The translations under genes and the position numbers were made by a program. Of a stretch of 64,000 bases of DNA, positions 26,253 through 35,387 are shown one piece after another. The stretch comes from Yoonia sp. R2331 (lineage in GTDB: Bacteria; Pseudomonadota; Alphaproteobacteria; Rhodobacterales; Rhodobacteraceae): the NCBI RefSeq assembly GCF_041103235.1, contig NZ_JBGCUN010000001.1:806001-870000 (forward strand). Reading direction: 5' to 3'. Position 1 is the first letter of the stretch. Every line of letters begins with the position of its first letter. The notes below the pieces were generated by a model. It did no database searches. It saw only the letters and a list, made by a program, of their open reading frames with translations, and was not told the DNA's origin.

Positions 26253-26513
26253 ATGCGGATCACATGCCCCTATTGCGGCGAACGCGACCGACGCGAATTT
26301 ACTTATCAGGGTGATGCGCTGGCCCTGAACAGGCCCGCCCCCGATGCAGGCGAAGCGGCCTGGGATGACTACTTGCACAATCGTGACAACCCCGCAGGCG
26401 ACACCCGCGATGTCTGGTATCACGACCCCTGCGGTGCATGGATCGTGGTTGAACGGAACACAGTGACCCATGCCGTTACAGGCAGCACATTGGCATCAAA
26501 GGTGAAGGCATGA
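26253..26513 (+). CDS. soxD: Sarcosine oxidase, delta subunit
   Basis: An 86-residue small subunit of heterotetrameric sarcosine oxidase. The N-terminus MRITCPYCGERDRREF and later the DPCGAW motif are the family zinc-binding cysteines and the interface with the alpha subunit. The stop overlaps the soxA start (ATGA). Length is normal. Confidence 0.95.
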   Translation: MRITCPYCGERDRREFTYQGDALALNRPAPDAGEAAWDDYLHNRDNPAGDTRDVWYHDPCGAWIVVERNTVTHAVTGSTLASKVKA

Positions 26514-29413
26514 GGATTACGGGCAAAGGCCAGATCGACCGTAACCGTCCGGTCAATTTTACCTTTGACGGTGTCAGCTATCAGGGGTTTGTCGGTGATA
26601 CGCTGGCGTCGGCACTCCTGGCGAATGGTGTCAAACTGATGGGCCGGTCGTTCAAATACCATCGCCCCCGTGGCGTCGTGACGGCAGGGTCAGAAGAGCC
26701 TAACGCGCTCGTCACGGTCGCGGACGAACCCAACCTGCGCGCCACGACGGTTGAAATCTACAATGGCCTGGATGCCCGCAGCCAGAACGCCTGGCCATCG
26801 CTCAAGCGCGATGTGATGGCGGTGAACGATCTGATCTCGCCGTTTCTGGGCGCGGGGTTTTATTATAAGACGTTCATGTGGCCCAAAAGCTTTTGGGAAA
26901 GCGTCTATGAACCCATCATCCGCCGCGCGGCAGGTCTTGGGGCGCTGACTGGCAAGAACAACGCCGATGACTACGAAAAGGCCTTTGCCTTTTGTGATGT
27001 GCTGGTGATCGGGGCAGGGCCCGCTGGTTTGATGGCCGCATTGACGGCAGCCCAAGCCGGTGCCGATGTCATTTTGGCGGATGAGAACCCAACAACGGGC
27101 GGGCGGCTCTTGTCCGAGGATGAGGTGATCGAAGGCCAACCCGCCGCGGACTGGGCCGAAGGTGTGACAGCAAAGCTGGCGGCGATGAAAAACGTCCGTA
27201 TCATGACCCGAACCACAGTCACCGGGGCCTACGACCAAGGCACCTTCGGCGCGCTCGAGCGGGTCAGTCAGCACGCGCCTGCGCGCGCCGGCACACCGCG
27301 TGAATGTTTCTGGCGGATCGCCACCAAGCACAGCATCCTGTGTGCAGGCGCGCTGGAGCGCCCGATTGCATTCCCGGACAATGACAGACCCGGGATCATG
27401 ATGGCGGGTGCCGTGCGCAGCTACTTGCACCGCTTTGGCGTGCGACCCGGCCAATCAGTTACCGTGTTTGGCAATAACGATGACGCCCATCGTACAGCCC
27501 GCGATTTGGAAAACGCGGGCATCAATGTGGCCGCCGTGATCGACACCCGCACCGGGGTCAGCTTTGACGGCAACGCCCCTTGTTTCACCGGCGGTCGGGT
27601 TGTTGCAACCAAGGGGCGGCACGTGCTGGAAAGCATCACCGTGGAACACGAGGGCGGAACACGCATCATCCGCACGGATTGTCTTGCGATATCCGGCGGC
27701 TGGAACCCCACGGTGCATCTGACTTGCCACATGAACGGCAGGCCGGAGTGGTCTGAAAAGATTGCCTCTTTTGTGCCTGTCGATGGTGCGGTGCCGGGTA
27801 TGGTGACCGCGGGTGCCTGCAACGGCACGTTCACAACGGTCACATGCCTTTCTGAAGGCGCAGAGGTGGCCGCGCGGGTGTTGAATGCAAGCCCTGCCGC
27901 AGTCCCCGACGCGGACGACACGCCTTACAACATCACACCCTTCTGGTCGGTTGAGGGCAAGGGCCGCAAGTGGCTCGATTTCCAGAACGATGTGCATGTG
28001 AAGGACATCAAGCTGGCGGCGCAGGAGAATTTCCGCTCGGTCGAGCACATGAAACGCTACACCACTCAAGGTATGGCGACCGATCAGGGCAAATCATCGA
28101 ACGTGGCGTCACTGGCCGTGTTGGCCGATGCCACCGGGCGCGGCATTCCTGAGACTGGCACCACCACCTTCCGTCCGCCTTATGTGCCGGTCAGCATCGC
28201 CGCCATGGGCGCGGGGTCGCAAGGTCACGGCTTTGCCCCGGAACGCCACACCACCAGCCATGTCGCGACGCTGTCACGCAACGCGCCGATGATCGAGGCA
28301 GGGCTGTGGTACCGCCCCAGCTATTTCCCGCAACCGGGCGAGGCGACGTGGTTGGAAAGCTGCAATCGCGAGGTTGCGATGGTGCGTGAAAATGTCGGCG
28401 TTTGCGACGTCTCGACTTTGGGCAAGATCGACGTGCAAGGCCCTGATGCCGCAGTCTTTTTGGACTTCGTCTATGCGAATACATTCTCGACCCTGAAAGT
28501 GGGCAAGGTCCGCTATGGGCTGATGCTGCGTGAAGACGGGCATGTGATGGACGACGGCACAACCGCACGCCTGTCAGAGACGCATTATGTCATGACAACC
28601 ACGACAGCTGCGGCCGGTAACGTCATGAAACAGCTGGAATTTGTGCGTCAAGCGCTGCGCCCGGACATGGACGTCCAGATCATCAGCGTGACCGAACAAT
28701 GGGCACAATTCGCCGTGGCGGGGCCAAAGGCGCGCGACCTGTTGAACACGCTTCTGGATCAGCCGATTGACGACGCGACGCTGCCCTATATGTCCTGCGC
28801 CCCGGTGTCGCTGTCTGGCGTTGCAGGCCGGATTTTCCGCATCTCGTTTTCAGGGGAGCACGCCTATGAAATTGCCGTGCCGGCGCGTTATGGTGCCTCG
28901 CTTTTCAATCTGCTGAATGCCCAGGCCGAGGCGCTGGGTGGCGGCCCCTACGGGATGGAGGCGCTGAACGTTTTGCGGATCGAAAAAGGGTTCATCACCC
29001 ATGCAGAAATCCACGGCCGCACAACGGCCTTTGATATCGGAATGGACCGCATGGTGTCCCGCAAGAAGGATTGCATTGGCCAAACCGCTGCCGCGCGTCC
29101 GGGACTTGTGGGTGATCACCGGGAACAATTGGTCGGCCTGAAATCGGTGGAGGCGGATGAGAAACTGACAGGTGGTGGGCATCTTTTTAACGAGGGCGCA
29201 GAACCTGTGCGCAGCAACGATCAGGGCTACGTCACCTCGGTCTGCTGGTCGCCAACCTTGCAAGGCCACATCGGGTTGGGGTTCCTTGTGAACGGCCGCG
29301 CGCGACATGGGGAGATAGTGAAGATGGTGGATCATGTACGTGGTTTGACCACCCGCTGTACGGTCTGTGATCCAGTAATGTTTGATAGCGATGGGGGACG
29401 CCTGCGTGGCTAA
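26510..29413 (+). CDS. soxA: Sarcosine oxidase, alpha subunit
   Basis: The 967-residue alpha subunit. Domains in order: an N-terminal ferredoxin-like/NADH-binding segment (DTLASALLANGVKLMGRSFKYHRPRG), the pyridine nucleotide-disulfide domain with GAGPAGLMAALTAA near residue 167, and a C-terminal glycine-cleavage T-protein-like domain (from about 600) that transfers the one-carbon unit to tetrahydrofolate. Length fits the family (about 970-1000). Coupled to soxD (ATGA) and overlapping soxG by 8 bases. Confidence 0.95.
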   Translation: MRITGKGQIDRNRPVNFTFDGVSYQGFVGDTLASALLANGVKLMGRSFKYHRPRGVVTAGSEEPNALVTVADEPNLRATTVEIYNGLDARSQNAWPSLKRDVMAVNDLISPFLGAGFYYKTFMWPKSFWESVYEPIIRRAAGLGALTGKNNADDYEKAFAFCDVLVIGAGPAGLMAALTAAQAGADVILADENPTTGGRLLSEDEVIEGQPAADWAEGVTAKLAAMKNVRIMTRTTVTGAYDQGTFGALERVSQHAPARAGTPRECFWRIATKHSILCAGALERPIAFPDNDRPGIMMAGAVRSYLHRFGVRPGQSVTVFGNNDDAHRTARDLENAGINVAAVIDTRTGVSFDGNAPCFTGGRVVATKGRHVLESITVEHEGGTRIIRTDCLAISGGWNPTVHLTCHMNGRPEWSEKIASFVPVDGAVPGMVTAGACNGTFTTVTCLSEGAEVAARVLNASPAAVPDADDTPYNITPFWSVEGKGRKWLDFQNDVHVKDIKLAAQENFRSVEHMKRYTTQGMATDQGKSSNVASLAVLADATGRGIPETGTTTFRPPYVPVSIAAMGAGSQGHGFAPERHTTSHVATLSRNAPMIEAGLWYRPSYFPQPGEATWLESCNREVAMVRENVGVCDVSTLGKIDVQGPDAAVFLDFVYANTFSTLKVGKVRYGLMLREDGHVMDDGTTARLSETHYVMTTTTAAAGNVMKQLEFVRQALRPDMDVQIISVTEQWAQFAVAGPKARDLLNTLLDQPIDDATLPYMSCAPVSLSGVAGRIFRISFSGEHAYEIAVPARYGASLFNLLNAQAEALGGGPYGMEALNVLRIEKGFITHAEIHGRTTAFDIGMDRMVSRKKDCIGQTAAARPGLVGDHREQLVGLKSVEADEKLTGGGHLFNEGAEPVRSNDQGYVTSVCWSPTLQGHIGLGFLVNGRARHGEIVKMVDHVRGLTTRCTVCDPVMFDSDGGRLRG

Positions 29414-29936
29414 ATTGATAGCTCAGACACCCTGCGGAGATGCTTTGCCGCAAACTATCGGCAATGTGACACTGACCGAAGTGGTGATTGACGCGATGTG
29501 GTCCGTCGCCCCCTACAAGGGGAAGGAAAAGGCTGTTGCAACAGCCCTCGGCACGGGATTTCCGAAGCCAAACCGGACGACCTCGGGCGCTGCCATCCGT
29601 GCGCTTTGGGGCGGGCCGGGCATGGCCTTTGTCATCTGTGACGCGCTGCCTGATCTGACAGCACTGGCGGCGGTCACGGACCAGTCTGATGCCTGGGCTG
29701 TGGTCGCGGTCTCAGGCGCGGACAGTGTGGATGTGCTGGCACGGTTGGTGCCGATTGATCTGCGCGGCAAGGCCTTCAAGACTGGCCATACCGCTCGGAC
29801 GATGTTGGGGCATATGATGGTCAGCGTGACACGAACCGGCCCGGATGTGTTCGAGATTATGGCGATGCGTTCGATGGCAGGTACTTTGACGCACGAGTTG
29901 ACCCGTGCCGCCACGCTTTATACCGGGCGCGGCTGA
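29406..29936 (+). CDS. soxG: Sarcosine oxidase, gamma subunit
   Basis: A 176-residue gamma subunit, last gene of soxBDAG. The start is GTG at 29406 within the end of soxA (8-base overlap), preceded by GGGGGACGC; the first residues are MAKLIAQTPCGD. A longer start at 29382 is less likely. The later blocks GHTARTMLGHMMVSVTR and FEIMAMRSMAGTL match SoxG and the related YgfZ-fold of the T-protein family. Gamma is structural. Confidence 0.92.
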   Translation: MAKLIAQTPCGDALPQTIGNVTLTEVVIDAMWSVAPYKGKEKAVATALGTGFPKPNRTTSGAAIRALWGGPGMAFVICDALPDLTALAAVTDQSDAWAVVAVSGADSVDVLARLVPIDLRGKAFKTGHTARTMLGHMMVSVTRTGPDVFEIMAMRSMAGTLTHELTRAATLYTGRG

Positions 29937-29947
29937 ACTGTATTTTA

Positions 29948-29983
29948 TGCCTTCGGCGGGGATATTTGTAGCCAGAAGAAGAG
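29948..29983 (+). repeat. Rhodobacteraceae-type intergenic element after soxG
   Basis: Sequence of the form GCCTTCGGCGGGGATATTT followed by CAGAAGAAG, beginning 12 bases after the soxG stop. A very similar GCCT-CGGCGGG-TATTT motif recurs after genes in this bacterial family as I recall it. The role is likely transcript termination or 3' processing; this is unproven. Confidence 0.4.
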
Positions 29984-30023
29984 CGCGCCTCGACTCTGCC
30001 CGGCGTGCGCGGGATAATACGGC

Positions 30024-31967
30024 ATGAGCCTGCCGCCCGGATTTCTTGACCAGTTGCGTGACCGTCTGTCCCTTGGACAGGTGGTGGGGCGCAAGGTCAT
30101 GTGGGACAACCGCAAATCCAATCCGGGCAAGGGTGATCTGTGGGCGCCATGCCCGTTCCATCAGGAAAAAACTGCCAGCTTTCACGTCGATGACCGCAAG
30201 GGATTCTATTACTGCTTTGGCTGTCACGCCAAAGGTGATGCAATTTCCTTTGTGCGCGAGACAGAGAATGTGGGCTTTATGGAGGCGGTCCAGATCCTTG
30301 CAGGCGAAGCGGGTTTGCCCATGCCCGAACGGGACCCGCAGGCACAGCAAAAGGCCGATGAACGCACGCAACTGGCACAGGTCATGGAACAGGCGGTGCA
30401 GCATTTTCGCCTGAACCTCAATACAGCGGCTGCCGGTGAGGCGCGCGACTATCTGGAACGGCGAGGCCTGAATGCGGACGCTTTGGCGCGCTGGGATATC
30501 GGCTTTGCGCCGGCTGGATGGGAAGGGCTGCGTAGCGCGTTGACGGCCAAAGGGGCCACGGTTGAAGACCTGTTGAAGGTGGGGCTGGTCAAGGCTTCTG
30601 ACAGGGGGCGCGAGCCCTATGACACGTTCCGCGACCGCATCATGTTTCCGATCCGAGATGCGCGCGGTCGGGCCATCGCCTTTGGCGGTCGCGCGATGGA
30701 TCCAAACGACAACGCCAAATATCTGAATTCGCCCGAAACCACGCTGTTTGACAAGTCCCGTACGCTTTACAACGTGCAAAAGGCGCGTGAGGCGGCGGGC
30801 AAGGGCCAGCCGTTGGTCGTGGCCGAAGGCTACATGGACGTGATCGCTCTGTCCGAGGCGGGGTTTGAGGCGACCGTAGCACCACTTGGTACAGCCGTGA
30901 CCGAACACCACCTCGCAATGCTGTGGCGGATTGCGGATGAACCGATCATCGCACTGGATGGCGACACTGCGGGCCTGCGCGCGGCGATGCGCACGATTGA
31001 TATCGCCTTGCCGCTGCTTGAGGCGGGCAAGTCCCTGCGCTTTGCACTGATGCCCGACGGCATGGACCCCGATGACGTGCTGAAATCCAAGGGCCGCGGT
31101 GCGATGCAAAAGCTGCTGGATGGCGCGATTCCGATGGTGAAGATGCTGTGGGAAAGAGAACTCGAAACGAGTCCCAGTGATACACCCGAGTCCAAGGCTG
31201 GCCTCGAACGGCGACTTAAGGAGGCTATCAAGAAGATCCCTGACCCCCAGGTCAGACATTATTACGGCCAAGCTATCAAACAGTTCATTTGGGAACAGTT
31301 TCGACCAAGAAATTGGGCGCCAAACTTTCAAACAGGTCGAACCAATAAGAACAAGGCTACTGCAAGCGCTCGTAGGTCGTTACTCGCAAGAGATTTGAAT
31401 GTTCGGCAACTTGAAGAAGTCCGCGAGAAGATTGTTCTGGCAATTTGCAAGAACCATCTCGAAGTTGCTCGTGATTTTGCACCAGCATTGGAAATGGCTG
31501 AGTTTTTGGGAGAATCTCACAGCCAGATTGCCTTAGTCATCGCTGAGTATTGCTACGCTAACACGGAAGAGCAGATGCTTATGGAATTTGGCAGGCAGGA
31601 TTTAGAAGCATCGCTGACCAAAATAATGAATGACCGAATAGTTAGTATTGTTCCTGCAGTACCAGATCATGCCGACTACGAACTTTCTCGAATGACTGTC
31701 GCAGAGCAGTTGGCATTGCTTGAAGCTAGTCGCGGGCACAGAAAAGAAATTGATGAAGCTGAAGAGGAAATCGGCACGACTTTTGACGAGCATTTGACTT
31801 GGAGATTGGCGCGTGTCGCGGAGGCTGTCGATACCACCGTCAAACCCGAAGGCAAGTCCGACGACGGTGATTTCGAGGTGGCTGACAACGGCGCCAAGCT
31901 ATCCAAAGACGATCGTGAGCACCGGGATGCGATTTGGGCCAACATCAAAATTGAAAAGTCCCGCTAG
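30024..31967 (+). CDS. dnaG: DNA primase
   Basis: Makes RNA primers for lagging-strand replication. The 647-residue protein has the CHC2 zinc site (Cys43, His46, Cys64, Cys67), the primase core with EGYMDVIAL and ALDGDTAGLRAA as the TOPRIM metal-binding motif, and a C-terminal helicase-binding domain. Bases about 31261-31800 (residues about 413-592) average near 45 percent GC against about 60 percent on both sides, with A/T-ending codons, so this part appears to have a different origin. The frame stays open throughout. Followed by rpoD, as in the macromolecular synthesis arrangement (no rpsU is next to it). Confidence 0.95.
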   Translation: MSLPPGFLDQLRDRLSLGQVVGRKVMWDNRKSNPGKGDLWAPCPFHQEKTASFHVDDRKGFYYCFGCHAKGDAISFVRETENVGFMEAVQILAGEAGLPMPERDPQAQQKADERTQLAQVMEQAVQHFRLNLNTAAAGEARDYLERRGLNADALARWDIGFAPAGWEGLRSALTAKGATVEDLLKVGLVKASDRGREPYDTFRDRIMFPIRDARGRAIAFGGRAMDPNDNAKYLNSPETTLFDKSRTLYNVQKAREAAGKGQPLVVAEGYMDVIALSEAGFEATVAPLGTAVTEHHLAMLWRIADEPIIALDGDTAGLRAAMRTIDIALPLLEAGKSLRFALMPDGMDPDDVLKSKGRGAMQKLLDGAIPMVKMLWERELETSPSDTPESKAGLERRLKEAIKKIPDPQVRHYYGQAIKQFIWEQFRPRNWAPNFQTGRTNKNKATASARRSLLARDLNVRQLEEVREKIVLAICKNHLEVARDFAPALEMAEFLGESHSQIALVIAEYCYANTEEQMLMEFGRQDLEASLTKIMNDRIVSIVPAVPDHADYELSRMTVAEQLALLEASRGHRKEIDEAEEEIGTTFDEHLTWRLARVAEAVDTTVKPEGKSDDGDFEVADNGAKLSKDDREHRDAIWANIKIEKSR

Positions 31968-31989
31968 CGCACTATCTATAGGCGCTAGC
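31963..31989 (+). terminator. Hairpin spanning the dnaG stop codon
   Basis: GCTAGCGC (31963-31970) and GCGCTAGC (31982-31989) form a perfect 8-bp stem with an 11-base loop, and the left arm includes the dnaG TAG. No T-run follows, so it is more likely a transcript stabiliser, attenuator or processing site than a simple terminator. The equivalent gap in enterobacteria holds a terminator and an RNase E site. Confidence 0.45.
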
Positions 31990-32060
31990 CATCGGGACCA
32001 ATCGACACATCACGGGAAAATCACCCTGCAAGCGCTTGCGAATCACCCGCAACCCGCGTT

Positions 32061-32080
32061 GATTCGATTTTAACCGAATC
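32061..32080 (+). promoter_or_regulatory. Inverted repeat in the rpoD upstream region
   Basis: GATTCG-8-CGAATC, with the right half repeated directly as CCGAATCACCCGAATCAC at 32074-32091. It lies 45 bases before the rpoD start and is a candidate operator or promoter element. Confidence 0.35.
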
Positions 32081-32124
32081 ACCCGAATCACTTCGGGGCC
32101 TGTTTCATCTTAAAGGGAGCCATC

Positions 32125-34104
32125 ATGGCCGCCAAAGATAACGACGACCGCAAAGATAGCGACTCTGACGACGTATCCCTCGACATGAGCCAAGCGGCGG
32201 TCAAAAAGATGATCGCCGATGCGCGCGAGCGGGGCTATATCACCTACGATCAGCTCAACCAGGTTCTGCCACCCGATCAGGTCAGTTCTGACCAGATCGA
32301 GGACGTGATGTCGATGCTGTCCGAAATGGGCATCCAGGTCACCGAGGAAGAGGAATCCGAGGAGTCCGAGGAACCGCAGGGTTCCACCGAAGTTGCCACG
32401 GTCGCGGGCAGCCGTGACGTGGCGCTGTCCTCGGGAGAGACCGAAAAGCTTGACCGCACCGATGACCCGGTGCGCATGTACCTGCGCGAAATGGGCAGCG
32501 TTGAACTGCTGTCCCGTGAAGGTGAGATTGCGATCGCAAAACGGATCGAGGCGGGCCGCAACACGATGATTCTGGGGCTTTGCGAAAGCCCGCTGACATT
32601 CCAGGCGATCACCATCTGGCGCGACGAACTTTTGTCCGAAGACATCCTGTTGCGCGATGTGATCGACCTTGAAACCACCTTTGGCAACCAATTGGGTGAA
32701 GACGACACCGAAGAAACGGTTGTTGCCCCCGCCACCAATGCCGAGGGTGAGAAAAAGGAAGAAAAGCAGGAACTTGACGCCGACGGCAACCCGATTGCCA
32801 AGGACGATGACGACGACGATGAAGAGCAGGCCAACATGTCGCTCGCTGCGATGGAAGCGGCACTGAAGCCGCGCGTTCTTGAAACGCTCGAAGTCATCGC
32901 GCGTGATTTTGCCCTGTTGTCTGACATGCAGGATGCCCGGATGTCGGCCACACTGAACGAGGATTCCTCTTTCAGCGACAAGGCCGAGGACAAGTATCAG
33001 AAGCTACGTTCCGAAATTGTTGAACTGGTGAACTCGCTTCACCTGCACAACAACCGGATCGAGGCGCTGATCGACCAGCTTTATGGCATCAACCGCCGTA
33101 TCATGCAGATTGATAGCGCGATGGTGAAACTGGCTGATCAGGCCCGCATCAACCGCCGCGAATTCATTGACGCTTATCGCGGTCGCGAGTTGGACCCGAA
33201 CTGGCTGGAAGAGATCTCTGAAAAGACCGGGCGCGGCTGGCAGATGCTGATCGAACGCTCCACCGATAAGATTGAAGAGTTGCGCGGCGACATGGCCCAG
33301 GTCGGCCAATATGTCGGCGTCGACATCACCGAATTCCGCCGCATCGTGCAACAGGTCCAGAAGGGCGAAAAAGAGGCGCGTCAGGCCAAGAAAGAAATGG
33401 TCGAAGCGAACCTGCGTTTGGTGATTTCCATCGCCAAAAAGTACACGAACCGCGGCCTGCAATTCCTTGATCTTATTCAAGAAGGTAACATTGGCTTGAT
33501 GAAGGCCGTGGACAAATTCGAATACCGGCGCGGCTATAAATTCTCGACCTACGCGACATGGTGGATCCGTCAGGCGATCACCCGGTCCATCGCTGACCAA
33601 GCCCGCACGATCCGTATTCCGGTCCATATGATCGAAACGATCAACAAACTGGTCCGCACCGGGCGTCAGATGCTGCACGAAATCGGTCGCGAACCCACGC
33701 CAGAGGAATTGGCAGAAAAGCTGCAAATGCCGCTGGAAAAGGTCCGCAAGGTGATGAAAATCGCCAAGGAGCCGATTTCGCTGGAAACACCGATTGGCGA
33801 CGAAGAAGACAGCCAGTTGGGCGACTTCATCGAAGACAAGAACGCGATCCTGCCGCTGGACTCTGCCATTCAGGAAAACCTGAAGGAAACCACGACACGC
33901 GTCCTCGCCAGCCTCACCCCGCGTGAAGAGCGCGTGCTGCGCATGCGCTTTGGCATCGGCATGAACACTGACCACACGCTGGAAGAGGTCGGCCAGCAAT
34001 TCAGCGTGACCCGCGAACGCATCCGCCAGATCGAAGCGAAGGCGCTGCGGAAGCTCAAGCATCCCAGCCGGTCGCGCAAGCTGCGCAGCTTCCTGGATCA
34101 GTAG
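32125..34104 (+). CDS. rpoD: RNA polymerase primary sigma factor (sigma-70)
   Basis: A 659-residue housekeeping sigma factor. Region 1.1 ([16 protein letters not shown]), region 1.2 ([21 protein letters not shown]), a long acidic non-conserved insert (about residues 190-250, DDDDDEEQ), region 2 ([32 protein letters not shown]), region 3 and region 4 helix-turn-helix ([20 protein letters not shown]) are all visible. An AAGGGAG site precedes the ATG. It follows dnaG after 157 bases that contain hairpins. The next gene starts on its last base. Confidence 0.97.
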   Translation: MAAKDNDDRKDSDSDDVSLDMSQAAVKKMIADARERGYITYDQLNQVLPPDQVSSDQIEDVMSMLSEMGIQVTEEEESEESEEPQGSTEVATVAGSRDVALSSGETEKLDRTDDPVRMYLREMGSVELLSREGEIAIAKRIEAGRNTMILGLCESPLTFQAITIWRDELLSEDILLRDVIDLETTFGNQLGEDDTEETVVAPATNAEGEKKEEKQELDADGNPIAKDDDDDDEEQANMSLAAMEAALKPRVLETLEVIARDFALLSDMQDARMSATLNEDSSFSDKAEDKYQKLRSEIVELVNSLHLHNNRIEALIDQLYGINRRIMQIDSAMVKLADQARINRREFIDAYRGRELDPNWLEEISEKTGRGWQMLIERSTDKIEELRGDMAQVGQYVGVDITEFRRIVQQVQKGEKEARQAKKEMVEANLRLVISIAKKYTNRGLQFLDLIQEGNIGLMKAVDKFEYRRGYKFSTYATWWIRQAITRSIADQARTIRIPVHMIETINKLVRTGRQMLHEIGREPTPEELAEKLQMPLEKVRKVMKIAKEPISLETPIGDEEDSQLGDFIEDKNAILPLDSAIQENLKETTTRVLASLTPREERVLRMRFGIGMNTDHTLEEVGQQFSVTRERIRQIEAKALRKLKHPSRSRKLRSFLDQ

Positions 34105-34376
34105 TGGTGTTCGGCAAGCTCTTTGGCAAAAAGACGGCGGCCCCGGAAGAGGCCGCCCCTATCGACTACAAAGACCACCGCATCTTTGTCGCGCCAATGG
34201 CCGAAGGCAAAACCTGGCGCATCGCAGCCCGCATCGAAAAGGACGTGGATGGCGAAACCAAGGTCCACCAGTTGATCCGGGCAGATACGCTCAATGACAA
34301 GACAGAGGCAGAGGACGCTTCTCTCGCCAAAGCAAAACAGGTCATCGACCAACAGGCCCGCTGGCTCTTCGACTGA
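34104..34376 (+). CDS. HlyU family protein
   Basis: A 90-residue protein starting at GTG on the last base of the rpoD stop (1-base overlap), so likely translated from the same message. The block DYKDHRIFVAPMAEGKTWRIAARIEK and then HQLIRADTLND match the HlyU family of small transcriptional regulators/histone-like proteins in proteobacteria. Despite the name, the role outside vibrios is not established. The N-terminus FGKLFGKK is basic. Confidence 0.85.
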   Translation: MVFGKLFGKKTAAPEEAAPIDYKDHRIFVAPMAEGKTWRIAARIEKDVDGETKVHQLIRADTLNDKTEAEDASLAKAKQVIDQQARWLFD

Positions 34377-34384
34377 CGCCGTAG

Positions 34385-34408
34385 GCCGGGCCTCAGACCG
34401 GCAGGCCC
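34385..34408 (+). terminator. Possible terminator after rpoD and HlyU-like gene
   Basis: GGGCCT-cagaccggc-AGGCCC (34388-34408), with the alternative stem GCCGG/CCGGC (34385-34402), begins 8 bases after the HlyU-like stop. GC-rich with no clear T-run, so termination would be weak or Rho-assisted. Confidence 0.35.
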
Positions 34409-34518
34409 ACCTCAGATCAAATATTTCCGTGCATTCACGAACAGCGGCGGTGTGTTTCAGCAACCTTGTTCGTGTGCGCACTTGCCCCCATCTCGTCTTT
34501 ATCGAAAGGATGAAGCCG

Positions 34519-34719
34519 ATGACCCGCATCACAATGACCTCCGCAATGGCCGCCCTGACCATCTCGTTTGCCCCGCCTGCGATGGCCTATCCCACGGCAC
34601 CCGAAAGCACCGTAACCCTCGCCGGTGTGGTGCAGTCGGACGAGGCTTGCACACTAACCGACACTGAAAAGCTGGCAGCCTTGCTGAATGTCCCACTCAC
34701 GGGCAACGCCACTTGCTAA
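34519..34719 (+). CDS. Small exported hypothetical protein
   Basis: A 66-residue open frame with a clear signal peptide: MTRITMTSAMAALTISFAPPAMA, likely cleaved after AMA near residue 23. The AAGGA site at 34506-34510 sets the start at 34519 (an ATG at 34510 is a second option). The mature peptide is about 43 residues and contains two cysteines (EACTLTD and a C-terminal cysteine). No family recognised. Confidence 0.55.
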   Translation: MTRITMTSAMAALTISFAPPAMAYPTAPESTVTLAGVVQSDEACTLTDTEKLAALLNVPLTGNATC

Positions 34720-34749
34720 TCCCCCCAAGGCCGGGGCACCTTTGCTCCC

Positions 34750-35163
34750 ATGAAGACGCTGTCCCTCCCCACCAGCGGCCCCGGCCTATATGACATCACC
34801 CGCGCGGTCGCTGACCAGATCGCGGGCCGGGGCAGCGGTGTTGTGATCCTGATGATCCAGCACACCTCGGCCAGTTTGGTCATTCAGGAAAATGCCGATC
34901 CAGAGGTGCAGACCGACCTGCAGAATTTCTTTGCACGTCTGGTGCCGCCCACGACTGATCCGGCGATGTCCTATCTCACCCACACTTACGAAGGCCCCGA
35001 TGATATGCCTGCGCATATCAAGTCTGCACTTCTGCCGACGACCCTGACGATTCCGGTAGAGAATGGCCGCATGGCGCTAGGGACTTGGCAGGGGATCTAT
35101 GTGTTCGAACATCGCGATGCCCCGCATCAGCGCCGTGTGGTGGTTAAATTCCTTAAGGATTAA
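34750..35163 (+). CDS. yjbQ: YjbQ (UPF0047) family protein
   Basis: A 137-residue single-domain protein of the secondary thiamine-phosphate synthase/YjbQ family. The HTSASLVIQENADPEV block and the GTWQGIYVFEHRD block are diagnostic; the conserved His and Glu residues likely bind a metal. Some members have weak thiamine-phosphate synthase activity, but the natural role is unclear. Its 3' end is covered by a repeat array (35161-35204). Confidence 0.92.
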   Translation: MKTLSLPTSGPGLYDITRAVADQIAGRGSGVVILMIQHTSASLVIQENADPEVQTDLQNFFARLVPPTTDPAMSYLTHTYEGPDDMPAHIKSALLPTTLTIPVENGRMALGTWQGIYVFEHRDAPHQRRVVVKFLKD

Positions 35164-35204
35164 GGCTGCATCAGATGTGCATGGTTTGTGCATCGCATGT
35201 GCAT
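35161..35204 (-). repeat. Four-unit 11-bp ATGCAC repeat array (array A)
   Basis: Read on the minus strand, ATGCACATGCG, ATGCACAAACC, ATGCACATCTG and ATGCAGCCTTA follow one another without gap, each 11 bases; the last contains the yjbQ stop. GTGCAT on the plus strand recurs at 35177, 35188 and 35199. The same unit family occurs at 55722-55765. Confidence 0.75.
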
Positions 35205-35219
35205 GGTGCTTTTTGCACC
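35205..35219 (+). terminator. Small hairpin after the array
   Basis: GGTGC-TTTTT-GCACC, a 5-bp stem directly after the repeat array and between the convergent yjbQ and ccoS genes. No T-run follows; possible weak terminator. Confidence 0.35.
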
Positions 35220-35234
35220 GAACGATGGCCAAAG

Positions 35235-35387
35235 TCAGGGCGCAGGGGTGTCGTCATCCAGCAAGATCCGCGCGGCGTTTCCGCTTTCGTCGTCATATTG
35301 GTCCGACTTGATCGTCCATAGAAACGCCGCCAGCCCAATCCCCCCCAGGATCAACGAGACAGGTATCAAAACCACCAGCACGTTCAT
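35235..35387 (-). CDS. ccoS: cbb3 oxidase maturation protein CcoS
   Basis: A 50-residue membrane peptide: one helix (about 2-25, NVLVVLIPVSLILGGIGLAA) followed by WTIKSDQYDDESGNAARIL, the CcoS signature (the QYDD-aR-L pattern). CcoS is needed to insert heme b and copper into the cbb3-type oxidase. The ATG overlaps the ccoI stop (ATGA), completing ccoGHIS. The stop is TGA. Confidence 0.93.
   Translation of the reverse strand: MNVLVVLIPVSLILGGIGLAAFLWTIKSDQYDDESGNAARILLDDDTPAP

Noticed and set aside
24981-26471. 496-codon open frame antisense to soxB and soxD
   Set aside because: soxB is a certain gene on the other strand with normal motifs; the antisense product is low-complexity His/Arg-rich and matches no family, a usual by-product of high GC.
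29712-31331. 539-codon open frame antisense to soxG and dnaG
   Set aside because: It mirrors the dnaG frame in GC-rich DNA, has no recognisable domain, and ends where the low-GC segment begins.
35161-35219. Short CRISPR array
   Set aside because: Units are only 11 bases and contiguous without spacers; no cas gene is near.
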